Assembly: GCA_029550345.1 (NCBI GenBank)
Contig: JAKPHK010000063.1
Location: 108,897-172,896 of the forward strand
Reading direction: 5' to 3'
DNA: 64,000 nt
DNA from: Pseudomonadota bacterium
GTDB taxonomy: Bacteria; Pseudomonadota; Alphaproteobacteria; Sphingomonadales; Sphingomonadaceae
Part shown: positions 53,480-62,450 of the stretch, one piece after another
Layout: every line of letters begins with the position of its first letter
Numbering within the stretch: position 1 is the first letter of the stretch
The notes under the pieces: generated by a model
Told to the model about the DNA's origin: nothing
Database searches by the model: none
Seen by the model: only the letters and a program-made list of their open reading frames with translations
Translations under genes and position numbers: made by a program

Positions 53480-54691
53480 ATGACCGGCAATCACCGCATT
53501 CTCGTTTCTCTGGGGCTCGGCACCGCCGCGCTGGCCGCGATCCCGGTGATCGCGCAGCAACGCGCGCCCACCAGCGGCCCGATCGCCCGTTATGATATGC
53601 GGGCCGGGACCGTATCCGGTTTTGCCGCGATGGGCGGCGGGGCCGGCGGGGCGCTTTCGATGGCGTTCGGCGGTGGCGGCAACAAGGTCCAGAAAGAGCT
53701 GCAACTCCGCCTGGGGTCGAGTTCGCTGCCGGTGAAGGGCGGGGCAAAGGCCGATCACTTCATGCCGGCCGGAGCGAAGCTGGGTAAGTCGGTCGCGCTG
53801 GTTACACCCAAGCTGGAGCGCGGCGGGATTGATGAACTCCCGCAAAAGCCGAAGGGCCGGATTTTGGTCTACTGGGGCTGCGGGGAACACGCGCCAAAGG
53901 GGCAGCCGGTGGTGATCGACCTTAGCAAGCTGGCGGCGGGGCAGGTTCCGGCGGGGCTGTGGAGCACCACGATCATCCGCGATTGGGGGCCGACCCTGCA
54001 GAACAGCAAGACCTTTGGTCGCTGGCCGGGCGAGGACGGCAAATTCGTGAAGAGCGACAGTTCGCTGATCGGGGCGCACCGGATCGTGGCCAACTACGCG
54101 CCGGACATTTCCTTCACCCTGTCAAAGGACTTCATGGCGGCACTGACGGCCAGCAATGCCGAACAGGCCAGCGGCGCCAGCCTGCTGAGCTGGAATGCGA
54201 TACCCGACGCGACCGGCTATTACGCCTGGGTTTTCGCCGGGAAAATGGCGCCCGGCGGCAACGAGATGCAGGACATGGTGATGTGGTCAAGCAGCGCCGG
54301 GCGGCAGTTCGGCGGCGGGCTGTCGGACTGGCTCAGCCCGGCGCAGGTCGCTGGTCTGGTCAAGGACCGGACGGTCATGGCTCCGACCACGACCAAATGC
54401 ATGGTCCCGGCAGAGGTGCGCAAGGCCGGGCCGGATTTCCGGATGGGGATGCTGACGGCCTATGGTCCGGAAGAGGACTTTGCCTATCCGGCGCGGCCCG
54501 CCGATCCGAAAGCGGCCTGGAACCTGCAATGGACCGCCCGCGTCCGGCATCGCTCGATGACCAGCTGGATGGATATGCCCGGCATGGGCGGCATGGCCCA
54601 GCAGCCCGAAGCAACTACCGAACAGCCCAAGTGCAAGAAGAAAGGCGGGCTTGGCGGGATCGTCGGCGGGGTTCTGGGGAAGGGCTGCTAG
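53480..54691 (+). CDS. Secreted protein of unknown function, 403 aa
   Basis: The gene has an optimal AAGGAGGA ribosome site and a Sec signal (ILVSLGLGTAALAAIPVIAQ). The mature part begins with a glycine-rich stretch (GGGAGGALSMAFGGGGN), then a domain with ILVYWGCGEH and GLWSTTIIRDWGP, and ends in a lysine-rich, glycine tail with C-terminal cysteine. There is no obvious enzyme motif. The start at residue 12 of the ORF track is used. I recognise no family. Confidence 0.7.
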   Translation: MTGNHRILVSLGLGTAALAAIPVIAQQRAPTSGPIARYDMRAGTVSGFAAMGGGAGGALSMAFGGGGNKVQKELQLRLGSSSLPVKGGAKADHFMPAGAKLGKSVALVTPKLERGGIDELPQKPKGRILVYWGCGEHAPKGQPVVIDLSKLAAGQVPAGLWSTTIIRDWGPTLQNSKTFGRWPGEDGKFVKSDSSLIGAHRIVANYAPDISFTLSKDFMAALTASNAEQASGASLLSWNAIPDATGYYAWVFAGKMAPGGNEMQDMVMWSSSAGRQFGGGLSDWLSPAQVAGLVKDRTVMAPTTTKCMVPAEVRKAGPDFRMGMLTAYGPEEDFAYPARPADPKAAWNLQWTARVRHRSMTSWMDMPGMGGMAQQPEATTEQPKCKKKGGLGGIVGGVLGKGC

Positions 54692-54698
54692 GGCTGGT

Positions 54699-55178
54699 AT
54701 GAGCCGGCTGGCGATCGTCTGGCACAGCCGGACCGGGGCGAGTGAAGCCTTGGCCCAGGCGGCCTTCGCTGGCGCGCAGGGGCGTGCCGATCTCATCGCG
54801 GCAGAGGCGGCCGAGCCTGAGCGTCTGCTGGCCGCGGGCGGCTACCTGTTCGTCTGTCCCGAAAACCTGGGTTCGATGAGCGGCGCGATGAAGGATATGT
54901 TCGACCGCTGTTATTACCCGCTTTTGGGGCAGATTGAGGGGCGGGCCTATGCCACGATCATCGCGGCGGGCAGCGACGGGCGCGGCGCCCAGGCCCAGCT
55001 CGACCGGATCGTGACCGGATGGCGTCTGCGGCGGGTGGCGGAACCGTTCATCGCGATGATGGATGCCCAGAAACCTGACGCAATACTTGCACAGAAGCAT
55101 CCGTCCGAAGAACTGCTGCGCCGGGCCGAAGCATTGGGTGCGGTTCTTGCCGAGGGACTGTCGCAAGGCATCTTCTAG
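54699..55178 (+). CDS. Flavodoxin-fold protein
   Basis: The 159 residues start LAIVWHSRTGASEALAQAA, the FMN-phosphate loop of the flavodoxin/NADPH-dependent FMN reductase fold, and contain FVCPENLGSMSGAMKDMFDRCYYP, a flavin-binding loop typical of the iron-sulfur flavoprotein-like group. It starts seven bases after the preceding gene. Likely a small cytoplasmic oxidoreductase; substrate unknown. Confidence 0.78.
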   Translation: MSRLAIVWHSRTGASEALAQAAFAGAQGRADLIAAEAAEPERLLAAGGYLFVCPENLGSMSGAMKDMFDRCYYPLLGQIEGRAYATIIAAGSDGRGAQAQLDRIVTGWRLRRVAEPFIAMMDAQKPDAILAQKHPSEELLRRAEALGAVLAEGLSQGIF

Positions 55179-55304
55179 TTGACCCGAAAAAGAAAGGTCC
55201 ATTCCAGTTCGAATTGCGGTGCAAGGACTCGACTAATAGATCGGAAAAGTGCCAGATGAACGGAATCGGGCGGCGGCCTTTCCGGGGGATCGATCATAGT
55301 CGAA

Positions 55305-56051
55305 GTGGTTGACAGCGATGCGATAGCCGCCGGGCCGGTCCTTTCCCTGCTTTTCGCGGAGGGTCAGCGGCCGGGTGTCGAATCCATTGCCGATCTTGCG
55401 ATGGCCGAAACTGGCCAGCTTCGGCTTTCGATCAGTCATTTCCCCGCCGACGGTGCCAACTGGCTCGAACTTCTTGCCGCCGGGCTGACCTTCGATTGCC
55501 ATGGCCTGGCACCCGGCGATGCGGCTGCAGATCCGCCGAAAGGGGCACTGCTCGGGCTGGAAGCGATGCCACAGGGAGAGGCCATCACCCTTTCCCCGGC
55601 GCCGCATCTCGCCTCGGGGGCCGGGCTTTTGCCGGTCGTCCGGGTTCTCGCCGGGGTGGGTGCGGAACTGGTGGGCCTGCCGGGAAGCAAGGCTGTGTTC
55701 TGGCACCCGGCCCAGTGCTGGATGGCGCCGGAGTATTACCGCAAGGTGGTTGGGAACTGGCTGGATGGTGGCGCTTTCCCGGCACTCGGGCTGACCTCGT
55801 TGCAGCGCGGCGCGGATGGCGCGATGACATCGGTCGGGCTTGGCCTGCTGACGGGTCAGGAACTGCGTTTCGAACCCGATCGCAATCTTACACCCGCAGC
55901 GGTCGCCCGGATCGCGGTGCGGCTGATTCACCTGCTGATCGAAACTGGCCCGATGCACCACGCCGGTGAAATGGAGGGGCCTGAGGGGGAGCGCCTGCTG
56001 ATAGAGCCTAACCGCAAGGGCGCCTTGCTGAGGGTCACGATCCGCAAATGA
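55305..56051 (+). CDS. Conserved hypothetical protein, 248 aa (possibly DUF4261-like)
   Basis: The frame is open only from 55260, and the earliest start is a GTG at 55305 with GGGGGA rather far upstream. The protein has no signal or membrane span. The sequence SKAVFWHPAQCWMAPEYY and a C-terminal TSVGLGLLTGQELRFEP resemble DUF4261-type proteins, but I am unsure. It precedes the AHH-domain gene by 45 bases on the same strand. Function unknown. Confidence 0.55.
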   Translation: MVDSDAIAAGPVLSLLFAEGQRPGVESIADLAMAETGQLRLSISHFPADGANWLELLAAGLTFDCHGLAPGDAAADPPKGALLGLEAMPQGEAITLSPAPHLASGAGLLPVVRVLAGVGAELVGLPGSKAVFWHPAQCWMAPEYYRKVVGNWLDGGAFPALGLTSLQRGADGAMTSVGLGLLTGQELRFEPDRNLTPAAVARIAVRLIHLLIETGPMHHAGEMEGPEGERLLIEPNRKGALLRVTIRK

Positions 56052-56096
56052 GGGCAGGGTGCGAGCAGGCAAGAGCCGGATTCCGCACCCGGAAAG

Positions 56097-56669
56097 GTGG
56101 GCGGATTGCTTGATTCGTCCGGCGGGTGGCTTGGCATTGGGGTGCCCGGTCGCCAGCGCCTGTCATTTCGCGCGGTCAATCGGCGCGAATTCCCGGGCTA
56201 TGATCCGGGTCTGCAACGCCATCACATCCTTCCGCGCCAGATCAAAACGATGGCGTGCTTCGCGCCAATGTTGCGCGATATCGGGCCGGATCGCCTGCCT
56301 TTCGATGACTTTCGCACCAATGGCCTGTTGCTTCCGGCGAACGACGATATGGCGGTCAGGATCGGGTTGCCGCTGCACCGCGGCCCGCACCGCGATTACA
56401 ACGCGATGGTGATCGAGCGGGTCGGCCAGATTGAGGCCGGATGGGCAGCCACCCACCGCCAGGCGCCGGAGGTCGCGTTGATAGAGGCGCTTGAACGGCT
56501 ACGCCTGCTGCAACGCGCACTCCGCCGCCGATTGCTCGATCGGCAACGCCGCCTGAAGCTCAATCGGCATGACCCGCTGGGGACAGGCTTCGATTTCACC
56601 GCGCTCGATGCCATGGCCGATCAGCTGTGGCCCGAGACTGAGCCCGGGCCGGGCCCCGCCTCAGGCTAG
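56097..56669 (+). CDS. AHH-type HNH-like nuclease protein
   Basis: The 190 residues carry LQRHHILPRQI and, about 50 residues later, LPLHRGPHRDYNAMVIERV, the two His-rich motifs of the AHH nuclease superfamily (HNH/EndoVII fold). AHH domains are common as toxin tips of polymorphic secretion proteins but also occur in stand-alone proteins. Here there is no secretion leader, PAAR or Rhs repeats, and no obvious immunity gene, so it is a free-standing protein. The GTG start follows GGAAAG. It overlaps the convergent nitronate monooxygenase by nine bases. Confidence 0.72.
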   Translation: MGGLLDSSGGWLGIGVPGRQRLSFRAVNRREFPGYDPGLQRHHILPRQIKTMACFAPMLRDIGPDRLPFDDFRTNGLLLPANDDMAVRIGLPLHRGPHRDYNAMVIERVGQIEAGWAATHRQAPEVALIEALERLRLLQRALRRRLLDRQRRLKLNRHDPLGTGFDFTALDAMADQLWPETEPGPGPASG

Positions 56670-57641
56670 GGCCATTCTGGCCTTCGCGGCCAGCTCTGCC
56701 CGCGCTGCGTTGTATTCGGCTTCGAGCCGGTTGACCCGGTCTGCCACGCTTTCCACCGCCTTGACCGCGCCGATGCCCTGACCCGAACCCCAGATGTCTT
56801 TCCAGGCCTTGGCTTCGGTATTGCCGCCAGAGCCGAAATTCATCTTGCTCGGATCGCTTTCGGGCAGATTTTCGGGATCGAGCCCGGCCGCGACGATCGA
56901 GGGGCGCAGATAGTTGCCGTGCACCCCGGTGAACAGGTTGGAATAGACGATGTCCGAGGCCGAACCTTCGACGATTGCGTTCTTGTAGCCTTCAACCGCC
57001 CGCGCCTCGGTAGTCGCAATCCAGGGAGAGCCGATATAGGCGAAATCGGCACCGAGCGCCTGAGCAGCCAGGATCGAACGTCCGCAGGCGATCGACCCGG
57101 ACAATGCGATCGGCCCGCTGAACCATTCGCGGATTTCCTGCATCAGCGCGAAGGGTGAGAGGGTTCCGGCATGGCCACCCGCGCCGGCCGCAACCGGGAT
57201 CAGGCCATCGGCACCCTTTTCGACCGCCTTGTGCGCGAAGCGGTTGTTGATCACATCGTGCATCACGATCCCGCCCCAGGCATGAACCGCGGCATTGATA
57301 TCCTCACGCGCGCCGAGCGAGGTGATGGTCAGCGGTACCTGCCACTTGGCGCACACCTCAAGATCCTCCTCAAGCCGGTTGTTGGATTTGTGGACGATCT
57401 GGTTGACCGCATAGGGCGCGGCGGGCCGATCGGGATTGTCACGGTTGTGGGCCGCCAGCTCTTCGGTGATCTGGTGCAGCCATTCATCCAGCACGCCGGA
57501 GGGCCGGGCATTCAGCGCCGGAAAACTGCCGACGACCCCGGCCTTGCACTGGGCGATCACCAGTTCGGGCCCGGAAATGATGAACAGCGGCGAACCGATA
57601 ACGGGCAGGCGAAGGCGATCGAACGGGGCGGGAAGGGGCAT
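56661..57641 (-). CDS. Nitronate monooxygenase family protein (NPD type)
   Basis: The 326-residue FMN-dependent TIM barrel shows VIGSPLFIISGPELVIAQCKAGVVGSFPALNAR at the start, IVMHDVINNRFAHKA, PVAAGAGGHAGTLSPFALM and GADFAYIGSPWIAT, which build the flavin and substrate site. The family oxidises alkyl nitronates such as propionate 3-nitronate. A weak ribosome site (AGAGG) precedes the ATG. It is divergent from the MOSC gene. Confidence 0.88.
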   Translation of the reverse strand: MPLPAPFDRLRLPVIGSPLFIISGPELVIAQCKAGVVGSFPALNARPSGVLDEWLHQITEELAAHNRDNPDRPAAPYAVNQIVHKSNNRLEEDLEVCAKWQVPLTITSLGAREDINAAVHAWGGIVMHDVINNRFAHKAVEKGADGLIPVAAGAGGHAGTLSPFALMQEIREWFSGPIALSGSIACGRSILAAQALGADFAYIGSPWIATTEARAVEGYKNAIVEGSASDIVYSNLFTGVHGNYLRPSIVAAGLDPENLPESDPSKMNFGSGGNTEAKAWKDIWGSGQGIGAVKAVESVADRVNRLEAEYNAARAELAAKARMALA

Positions 57642-57780
57642 CTCTACAGGTTTCCTCTCAATGGCTTTTGGTTTTCATATGAGACTGGTTCAGCGCTGTC
57701 GAGTACGGCGTTCGTGCCGATTTGCGCCGGATGTTGCGCCGGATGGTGACGGCGGTCGATTTCTGATTTAAACCGATGGC
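57642..57780. other. Divergent gap with a 12-bp tandem duplication
   Basis: TTGCGCCGGATG is repeated twice head to tail at 57722-57745 between the nitronate monooxygenase and MOSC starts. No clear promoter or palindrome is seen. Confidence 0.5.
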
Positions 57781-58323
57781 ATGACGGCAATCATTCAAGC
57801 CTTGGCCCGTGATGGAGAGCATCGCTTCTCCAAGCAGACGGTTCAGGAACTGGTGTTGATGGCCGGGCTGGGGGTTGAAGGGGATGCCCATGCCGGCCGC
57901 ACGGTTCAGCACTTGTCGCGGATGAAAAAGGATCCGCAATTTCCCAACCTGCGGCAGGTCCACCTGATCCACGCCGAATTGTTCGACGAACTGGCCGACA
58001 AGGGCTTTGCCGTCTGGCCGGGGGACCTGGGTGAGAATATCACCACCAGGGGAATTGACCTGCTGGGCCTGTCGCGCGGCACGCGCCTCAGGTTGGGCGG
58101 GAATGCCGTGATCGAGATTACCGGTCTGCGAAATCCCTGCCGCCAGATCGATGGCCTTGCCAAGGGCCTGATGGCCGCGACGCTGGACACGGCCGAAGAC
58201 GGCAGCCTGATTCGCAAATGCGGGGTCATGGCCGTGGTCATCACCGGCGGCGACATCAGCGTGGGCGATGCCATCACGCTTGAATCGGTGCCGATGCTGC
58301 ACGAGGCTCTGCCGGTCGTCTGA
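57781..58323 (+). CDS. MOSC domain protein
   Basis: The 180 residues show GVEGDAHAGRTVQHLSRM, LGENITTRGIDLLGL and the key cysteine motif LRNPCRQIDGLAKGL of the MOSC domain, which transfers sulfur from a bound cysteine persulfide in molybdenum-cofactor sulfuration or detoxifies amidoxime compounds in YiiM/YuaD-like proteins. It is a stand-alone MOSC protein of YiiM type. It ends 31 bases before the convergent alcohol dehydrogenase gene. Confidence 0.85.
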   Translation: MTAIIQALARDGEHRFSKQTVQELVLMAGLGVEGDAHAGRTVQHLSRMKKDPQFPNLRQVHLIHAELFDELADKGFAVWPGDLGENITTRGIDLLGLSRGTRLRLGGNAVIEITGLRNPCRQIDGLAKGLMAATLDTAEDGSLIRKCGVMAVVITGGDISVGDAITLESVPMLHEALPVV

Positions 58324-58354
58324 TCGCTTCATGGCGTGACCGGCCTCAATCGGC

Positions 58355-59506
58355 TCAACCCCAGGCCTGGCGGTACAAGGTGATGATTTCAGACACTTCG
58401 GGGACGCGCGGATTGTTTCCGGGCGATCCGCTTGCCAGCGCCTGTTCCGCCATCAACGGGGTCAGTTCATCCCAACGTTCCTTGCTGATCCCGTATTCGC
58501 GCGGGGTGGGAACGCTGAGTTCGGCATTGATCGCTTCGAGCGCTTCTACGAGTCGGCCCACGGCTGCCTGATCGCTTTCGTCCAGATCGGCTATGCCCAT
58601 GGCCCGGGCGCAATCGGCATAGCGGGGAAGGGCGGCGGGAGCGCTCCAACCGGTTACCAATGGCATCAGCATGGCGTTGGAAAGCCCGTGCGCGACATGG
58701 AAGTGCGCACCGATCGGGCGGCTCATCCCGTGGACCAGCGCAACCGAGCTGTTGGAAAAGGCGATGCCCGCCTGCAGCGCGCCCAGCATCAACGCTTCAC
58801 GCGCGGCACGGTTGCCCGGATCGGCGCAGGCCAGCGGCAGGTTCGGCCAGATCAGCCGCATGGCCGAAAGCGCCATTGAATCAGAAAAGGGGTTCGCTCG
58901 TTTCGAGACATAGGCTTCGACTGCATGGACCAGACTGTCGATCCCGGTGTCGGCGGTCAGCCGTGCAGGCTTGGTCAGGGTCAGTTCGTAATCGACGATC
59001 GCGATCTGCGGCAGGTAGGCGAGCCCCACGCAGAGCATTTTTTCGTCGCTGGCGGTATCGGTGATGATGGTGAACCGGGTTGCCTCGCTGCCGGTCCCGG
59101 CGGTGGTCGGAATGGCAACCACGGGCAGCGCGGGGTTATCCTCCAGATGCGGGGCTTTCAGGTCGCGGATCTGGCGCAGGCCTTTGACCGCGATCATCTT
59201 CGCACTGTCGATCGGGCTGCCGCCGCCGAGGCCGATCACGCAATCGTGTTCTCCTTCGGCCAGAAAGGTGCAGCCCGCCTCGATCGAGTCCACTGTCGGA
59301 TCGGGCACGACCCCGGTGAAGGTGCGGTGCGCCACGCCTGCTGCATCCAACAGACCTTCTACCCGTTCAAGAATCCCGCAACCTGCGATCCACGCATCGG
59401 TCACGATCAGGGGGCGGGAAAGGCCGCCGGCCGCCAGCGCCTCGGGAAGCGCATTCAGGGTGCCGCCGCCGATGCGGATAGTCCGGGGCAAATGGATCGC
59501 AGCCAT
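58355..59506 (-). CDS. Iron-containing alcohol dehydrogenase
   Basis: The 383 residues begin IHLPRTIRIGGGTLNALPEAL, have the NAD-binding VIGLGGGSPIDSAK, the TTAGTGSEATRF motif, and the metal ligands in DTGIDSLVHAVEAYVS and AHFHVAHGLSNAMLMP. It reduces or oxidises an alcohol/aldehyde in the cytoplasm. The start at 59506 lies four bases after the amidohydrolase stop and gives a normal N terminus. The gene pair suggests a catabolic pathway. Confidence 0.92.
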   Translation of the reverse strand: MAAIHLPRTIRIGGGTLNALPEALAAGGLSRPLIVTDAWIAGCGILERVEGLLDAAGVAHRTFTGVVPDPTVDSIEAGCTFLAEGEHDCVIGLGGGSPIDSAKMIAVKGLRQIRDLKAPHLEDNPALPVVAIPTTAGTGSEATRFTIITDTASDEKMLCVGLAYLPQIAIVDYELTLTKPARLTADTGIDSLVHAVEAYVSKRANPFSDSMALSAMRLIWPNLPLACADPGNRAAREALMLGALQAGIAFSNSSVALVHGMSRPIGAHFHVAHGLSNAMLMPLVTGWSAPAALPRYADCARAMGIADLDESDQAAVGRLVEALEAINAELSVPTPREYGISKERWDELTPLMAEQALASGSPGNNPRVPEVSEIITLYRQAWG

Positions 59507-59510
59507 GGTT

Positions 59511-60566
59511 CTATCCCAACAGATGTTCCATGCCATAGAACCGGGCAGCGGTGCCGGCGTAGAGGGCGCGCTTTTCCTGCGCTGACGCGCCCAGCGTCAG
59601 GTGCTTGAAAGCGTTCCACAGCGTAGCATAGCTCGCACCCCATTTGTCGACCGGGTAGTTGCTTTCGAACATCGCCCGGTCAGGCCCGAATGCTTCGATG
59701 CAGGTTTCGATATAGGGTCGCCACATTGCCGCCAGCACCTCTGACGAAAGGCCCGCTGCCGGTCCGTGATCGGGCATCCCGGCGAATGACATGGCAAGAC
59801 CGCCCAGTTTGACCGTTACGTTGGGGCAGCTGGCGATTTCCTGCATCCGCGCGCGCCAGGTATCAAACCGCGCGTGCAGTTTGCCGTGATAGGATGCCAT
59901 GCCCAGCGGCGTGCCGCAGTGATCAAGACAGATCGGTTGGTCTGGGAAGGCCCGGGCGAGACTGAGCAGATCGTCAAGCTGGGGCTCGAGCAGCCAGGCA
60001 TCGAAGGTCAGCCCGCGCTTGCCCAATTCGGCAAAGCCTTCGCGGAAGGTCGGGTCAAGGTAAAGCCCGGCGGGGGCGTGGAACGGTGCGCCGAGTACGT
60101 CGGGATCGGCATCCCATGCCGCAGCATGGCGTATCCCTTTGAAGCGGGGACTTGCCGCCATCAGGGCATCAAGCACTTCACCCGCCCTGGCGCCAAGGCG
60201 CAGGTCCGCATGGCCGATGATCGCATCGCACAGGCGGATGTTGCCATAGATGCCGCTGGCGCTCTGCGCGGCGACGCCGTTGACGTATTCGACCTCTCCC
60301 ACGGTCTTGAAGGCATCTTCCGCCCCGGCACGATAGAAGGCGCCGCATTCCATGAAGACCGTGCCGATCACATTGTGCCCGCTGACGGCATCGGCGTGGA
60401 GTTCATTGAAGGTGTAATAAGGCGAGAGCGCGACGGCGGCGATGAACGGATGGTGCGGTTCCGGAAAGGCCGCCATCAAGGGGCGCAGATCCCACAGGTG
60501 ATGGTGCGGATCGATGATCGGCAGATCGGGTTCTAGGATCTCTTCTGGCACCGCGCTCTCCCACAT
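59511..60566 (-). CDS. Amidohydrolase family protein (amidohydrolase 2 type)
   Basis: The 351 residues begin LPIIDPHHHLWDL, the metal-binding HxH of the TIM-barrel amidohydrolase 2 family, with CLDHCGTP, and FESNYPVDKWG near the end. Such enzymes hydrolyse lactones or decarboxylate aromatic acids, for example in aromatic compound degradation. It is directly followed by the iron alcohol dehydrogenase, so both are likely one operon. The exact substrate is unknown. Confidence 0.85.
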   Translation of the reverse strand: MWESAVPEEILEPDLPIIDPHHHLWDLRPLMAAFPEPHHPFIAAVALSPYYTFNELHADAVSGHNVIGTVFMECGAFYRAGAEDAFKTVGEVEYVNGVAAQSASGIYGNIRLCDAIIGHADLRLGARAGEVLDALMAASPRFKGIRHAAAWDADPDVLGAPFHAPAGLYLDPTFREGFAELGKRGLTFDAWLLEPQLDDLLSLARAFPDQPICLDHCGTPLGMASYHGKLHARFDTWRARMQEIASCPNVTVKLGGLAMSFAGMPDHGPAAGLSSEVLAAMWRPYIETCIEAFGPDRAMFESNYPVDKWGASYATLWNAFKHLTLGASAQEKRALYAGTAARFYGMEHLLG

Positions 60567-60632
60567 GGCCGGACAATTGCCGCGTAGTTTAACCGCGCGG
60601 CTAAAATTGTCGAGCCAATGTGGGGGAGAAAA

Positions 60633-62312
60633 TCAGCCCTTGGCCGATACCGCGTTGGCGGCGCTCAGCACCGCGCGAACGGAGGCGGTTGCCACGTCCT
60701 CGTCGATGCCGACACCCCAGACGGTTTTGCCGTCCGGGCCGATACATTCGACATAGGCGGCGGCCCGGGCATCGGACCCGGCAGTCATCGCGTGTTCGGC
60801 ATAGTCCTTGACCTCGATCCTGACGCCAAAGGTATCGCCGATTGTCGCCACGACCGAGCTGATCAGCCCGTTGCCGCGGCCCGAAACCGACTGTTCCTGA
60901 TCATCGACAGCGATCTTGCCCGCGAACAGCCGGGTCCCATCGCTGGCCTTCGATTCCTCATAGTCAACCAGCTGGAAGTGCTGCGGTGTGTTGATGTGAT
61001 AGACCCGCTGGAACACCTGCCAGATATCGTCCGCAAACAGCTCACGGCCAACCCCGTCCGCCAGTTCCTGCACGTGCTTGGAAAAATGCGCCTGCATCTT
61101 CTTGGGCAGTTTCAGGCCCTGGTCCTGTTCCAGCACCCAGGCGAACCCGCCCTTGCCGGACTGCGAGTTGACGCGGATCACCGCTTCGTAATCGCGGCCC
61201 AGATCGGCCGGATCGATCGGCAGATAGGGCATTTCCCAAAGCTCGTCGTTCTTCGCCTCCATCGCGGCGAAGCCCTTCTTGATCGCATCCTGATGGCTGC
61301 CCGAGAACGAGGTATAGACCAGTTCGCCGACATAGGGATGGCGCGGGTGGATCGGCAGCTGATTGCAGTATTCCACCGTCTTGGCGATGGCATCGATATC
61401 CGAGAAGTCCAGCTCGGGATCGACGCCCTGGGTGTACATATTGAGCGCGACGGTAACCAGATCGCAGTTGCCGGTCCGCTCACCATTGCCGAACAGGCAG
61501 CCTTCAACCCGGTCGCCGCCTGCCATCAGGCCCAGCTCGGCCGCCGCGATCCCGGTGCCGCGATCGTTGTGGGTGTGGAGCGAGATTACCACCGCATCGC
61601 GGTTGGGGATCATCCGCGAGAACAGCTCTACCTGATCGGCATAGATGTTGGGCGTCGCACATTCGACGGTGGCCGGCAGGTTGAAGATGATCGGCTTTTC
61701 GGGCTTGGGCTGGAGAACCTCCATCACCGCAGCGCAAACCTCGACCGAATAATCGACCTCGGCGGTCGAAAAGGTTTCGGGGCTGTATTCGAACACCCAG
61801 TCGGTGCCGTGATATTTCGCGGCCTGATCGCGCAGCACCATCGCGCCCTCGATCGCGATCTGCTTGATCTGTTCCTTGGTCATGCCGAAGACGACCTTGC
61901 GCCAGACCGGGGACACCGCGTTGTAGAGGTGGACGATCGCAGTCTTCGCGCCTTCAAGGCTGGCAAAGCTCGTCTCGATCAGATCGCGGCGCGATTGGGT
62001 CAGGACCTGGACGGCGACGTCTTCGGGGATCTTGCCGCCGCGCACCAGCCCGCTGATGAAATCGAAATCGGTTGCACCGCTGGCCGGAAAGCCAACCTCG
62101 ATTTCCTTGCAGCCGACCTTGAGCAGCAGTTCGAAGAACCGCATCTTCTTTTCCACGCCCATCGGATCGATCAGCGCCTGGTTGCCATCACGCAGGTCGG
62201 TCGAAAGCCAGCGCGGGGCCTTGGTGATCTGGCGGCCGGGCCACTGGCGGTCGGGCAGGTTGATCGGCGGGAAGGGGCGGTACTTGACCCCCGGGTTCTT
62301 GAGCATGGTCAT
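60633..62312 (-). CDS. leuA: 2-Isopropylmalate synthase
   Basis: LeuA condenses acetyl-CoA with 2-oxoisovalerate in leucine synthesis. The 559-residue form is the long (LeuA type 2) one. RWLSTDLRDGNQALIDPM, the metal motif SLHTHNDRGTGIAAAELG, GCLFGNGERTGNCDLVTV and a C-terminal regulatory domain (GIDEDVATASVRAVLSAAN) are seen. I chose the first ATG of MTMLKN; 27 extra codons lie in a leader region. A short leader ORF with leucine codons lies upstream, so regulation by leucine supply is likely. Confidence 0.95.
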   Translation of the reverse strand: MTMLKNPGVKYRPFPPINLPDRQWPGRQITKAPRWLSTDLRDGNQALIDPMGVEKKMRFFELLLKVGCKEIEVGFPASGATDFDFISGLVRGGKIPEDVAVQVLTQSRRDLIETSFASLEGAKTAIVHLYNAVSPVWRKVVFGMTKEQIKQIAIEGAMVLRDQAAKYHGTDWVFEYSPETFSTAEVDYSVEVCAAVMEVLQPKPEKPIIFNLPATVECATPNIYADQVELFSRMIPNRDAVVISLHTHNDRGTGIAAAELGLMAGGDRVEGCLFGNGERTGNCDLVTVALNMYTQGVDPELDFSDIDAIAKTVEYCNQLPIHPRHPYVGELVYTSFSGSHQDAIKKGFAAMEAKNDELWEMPYLPIDPADLGRDYEAVIRVNSQSGKGGFAWVLEQDQGLKLPKKMQAHFSKHVQELADGVGRELFADDIWQVFQRVYHINTPQHFQLVDYEESKASDGTRLFAGKIAVDDQEQSVSGRGNGLISSVVATIGDTFGVRIEVKDYAEHAMTAGSDARAAAYVECIGPDGKTVWGVGIDEDVATASVRAVLSAANAVSAKG

Positions 62313-62399
62313 CGGTTCAACTCGGATTTGGCATTGCGACTGGTGGTGGCGTTTTCGATCCCTTGAGCGACGCTGCGTGCCGCCCATGCGCACGCCAGC

Positions 62400-62450
62400 T
62401 CACGCCCAAGGGCGGATAAGTCGCAGGGTAAGGGCCAGAGGCGAGATCAT
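62400..62450 (-). CDS. Candidate leucine leader peptide of leuA (attenuator)
   Basis: A 16-codon ORF, MISPLALTLRLIRPWA, lies upstream of leuA on its strand, 87 bases before the leuA start. It has four leucine codons within seven residues (CTG, CTT, CTG, CTT). The stop region contains a self-complementary hairpin CGCCCTTGGGCG, and CCCTTG can instead pair with CAAGGG further down, so alternative structures exist. No poly-T run follows; a translation-coupled mechanism is possible. The ribosome site is weak. Confidence 0.55.
   Translation of the reverse strand: MISPLALTLRLIRPWA

Noticed and set aside
60618-62366. 582-aa ORF on the plus strand opposite leuA
   Set aside because: Shadow of leuA, low complexity, no motif.
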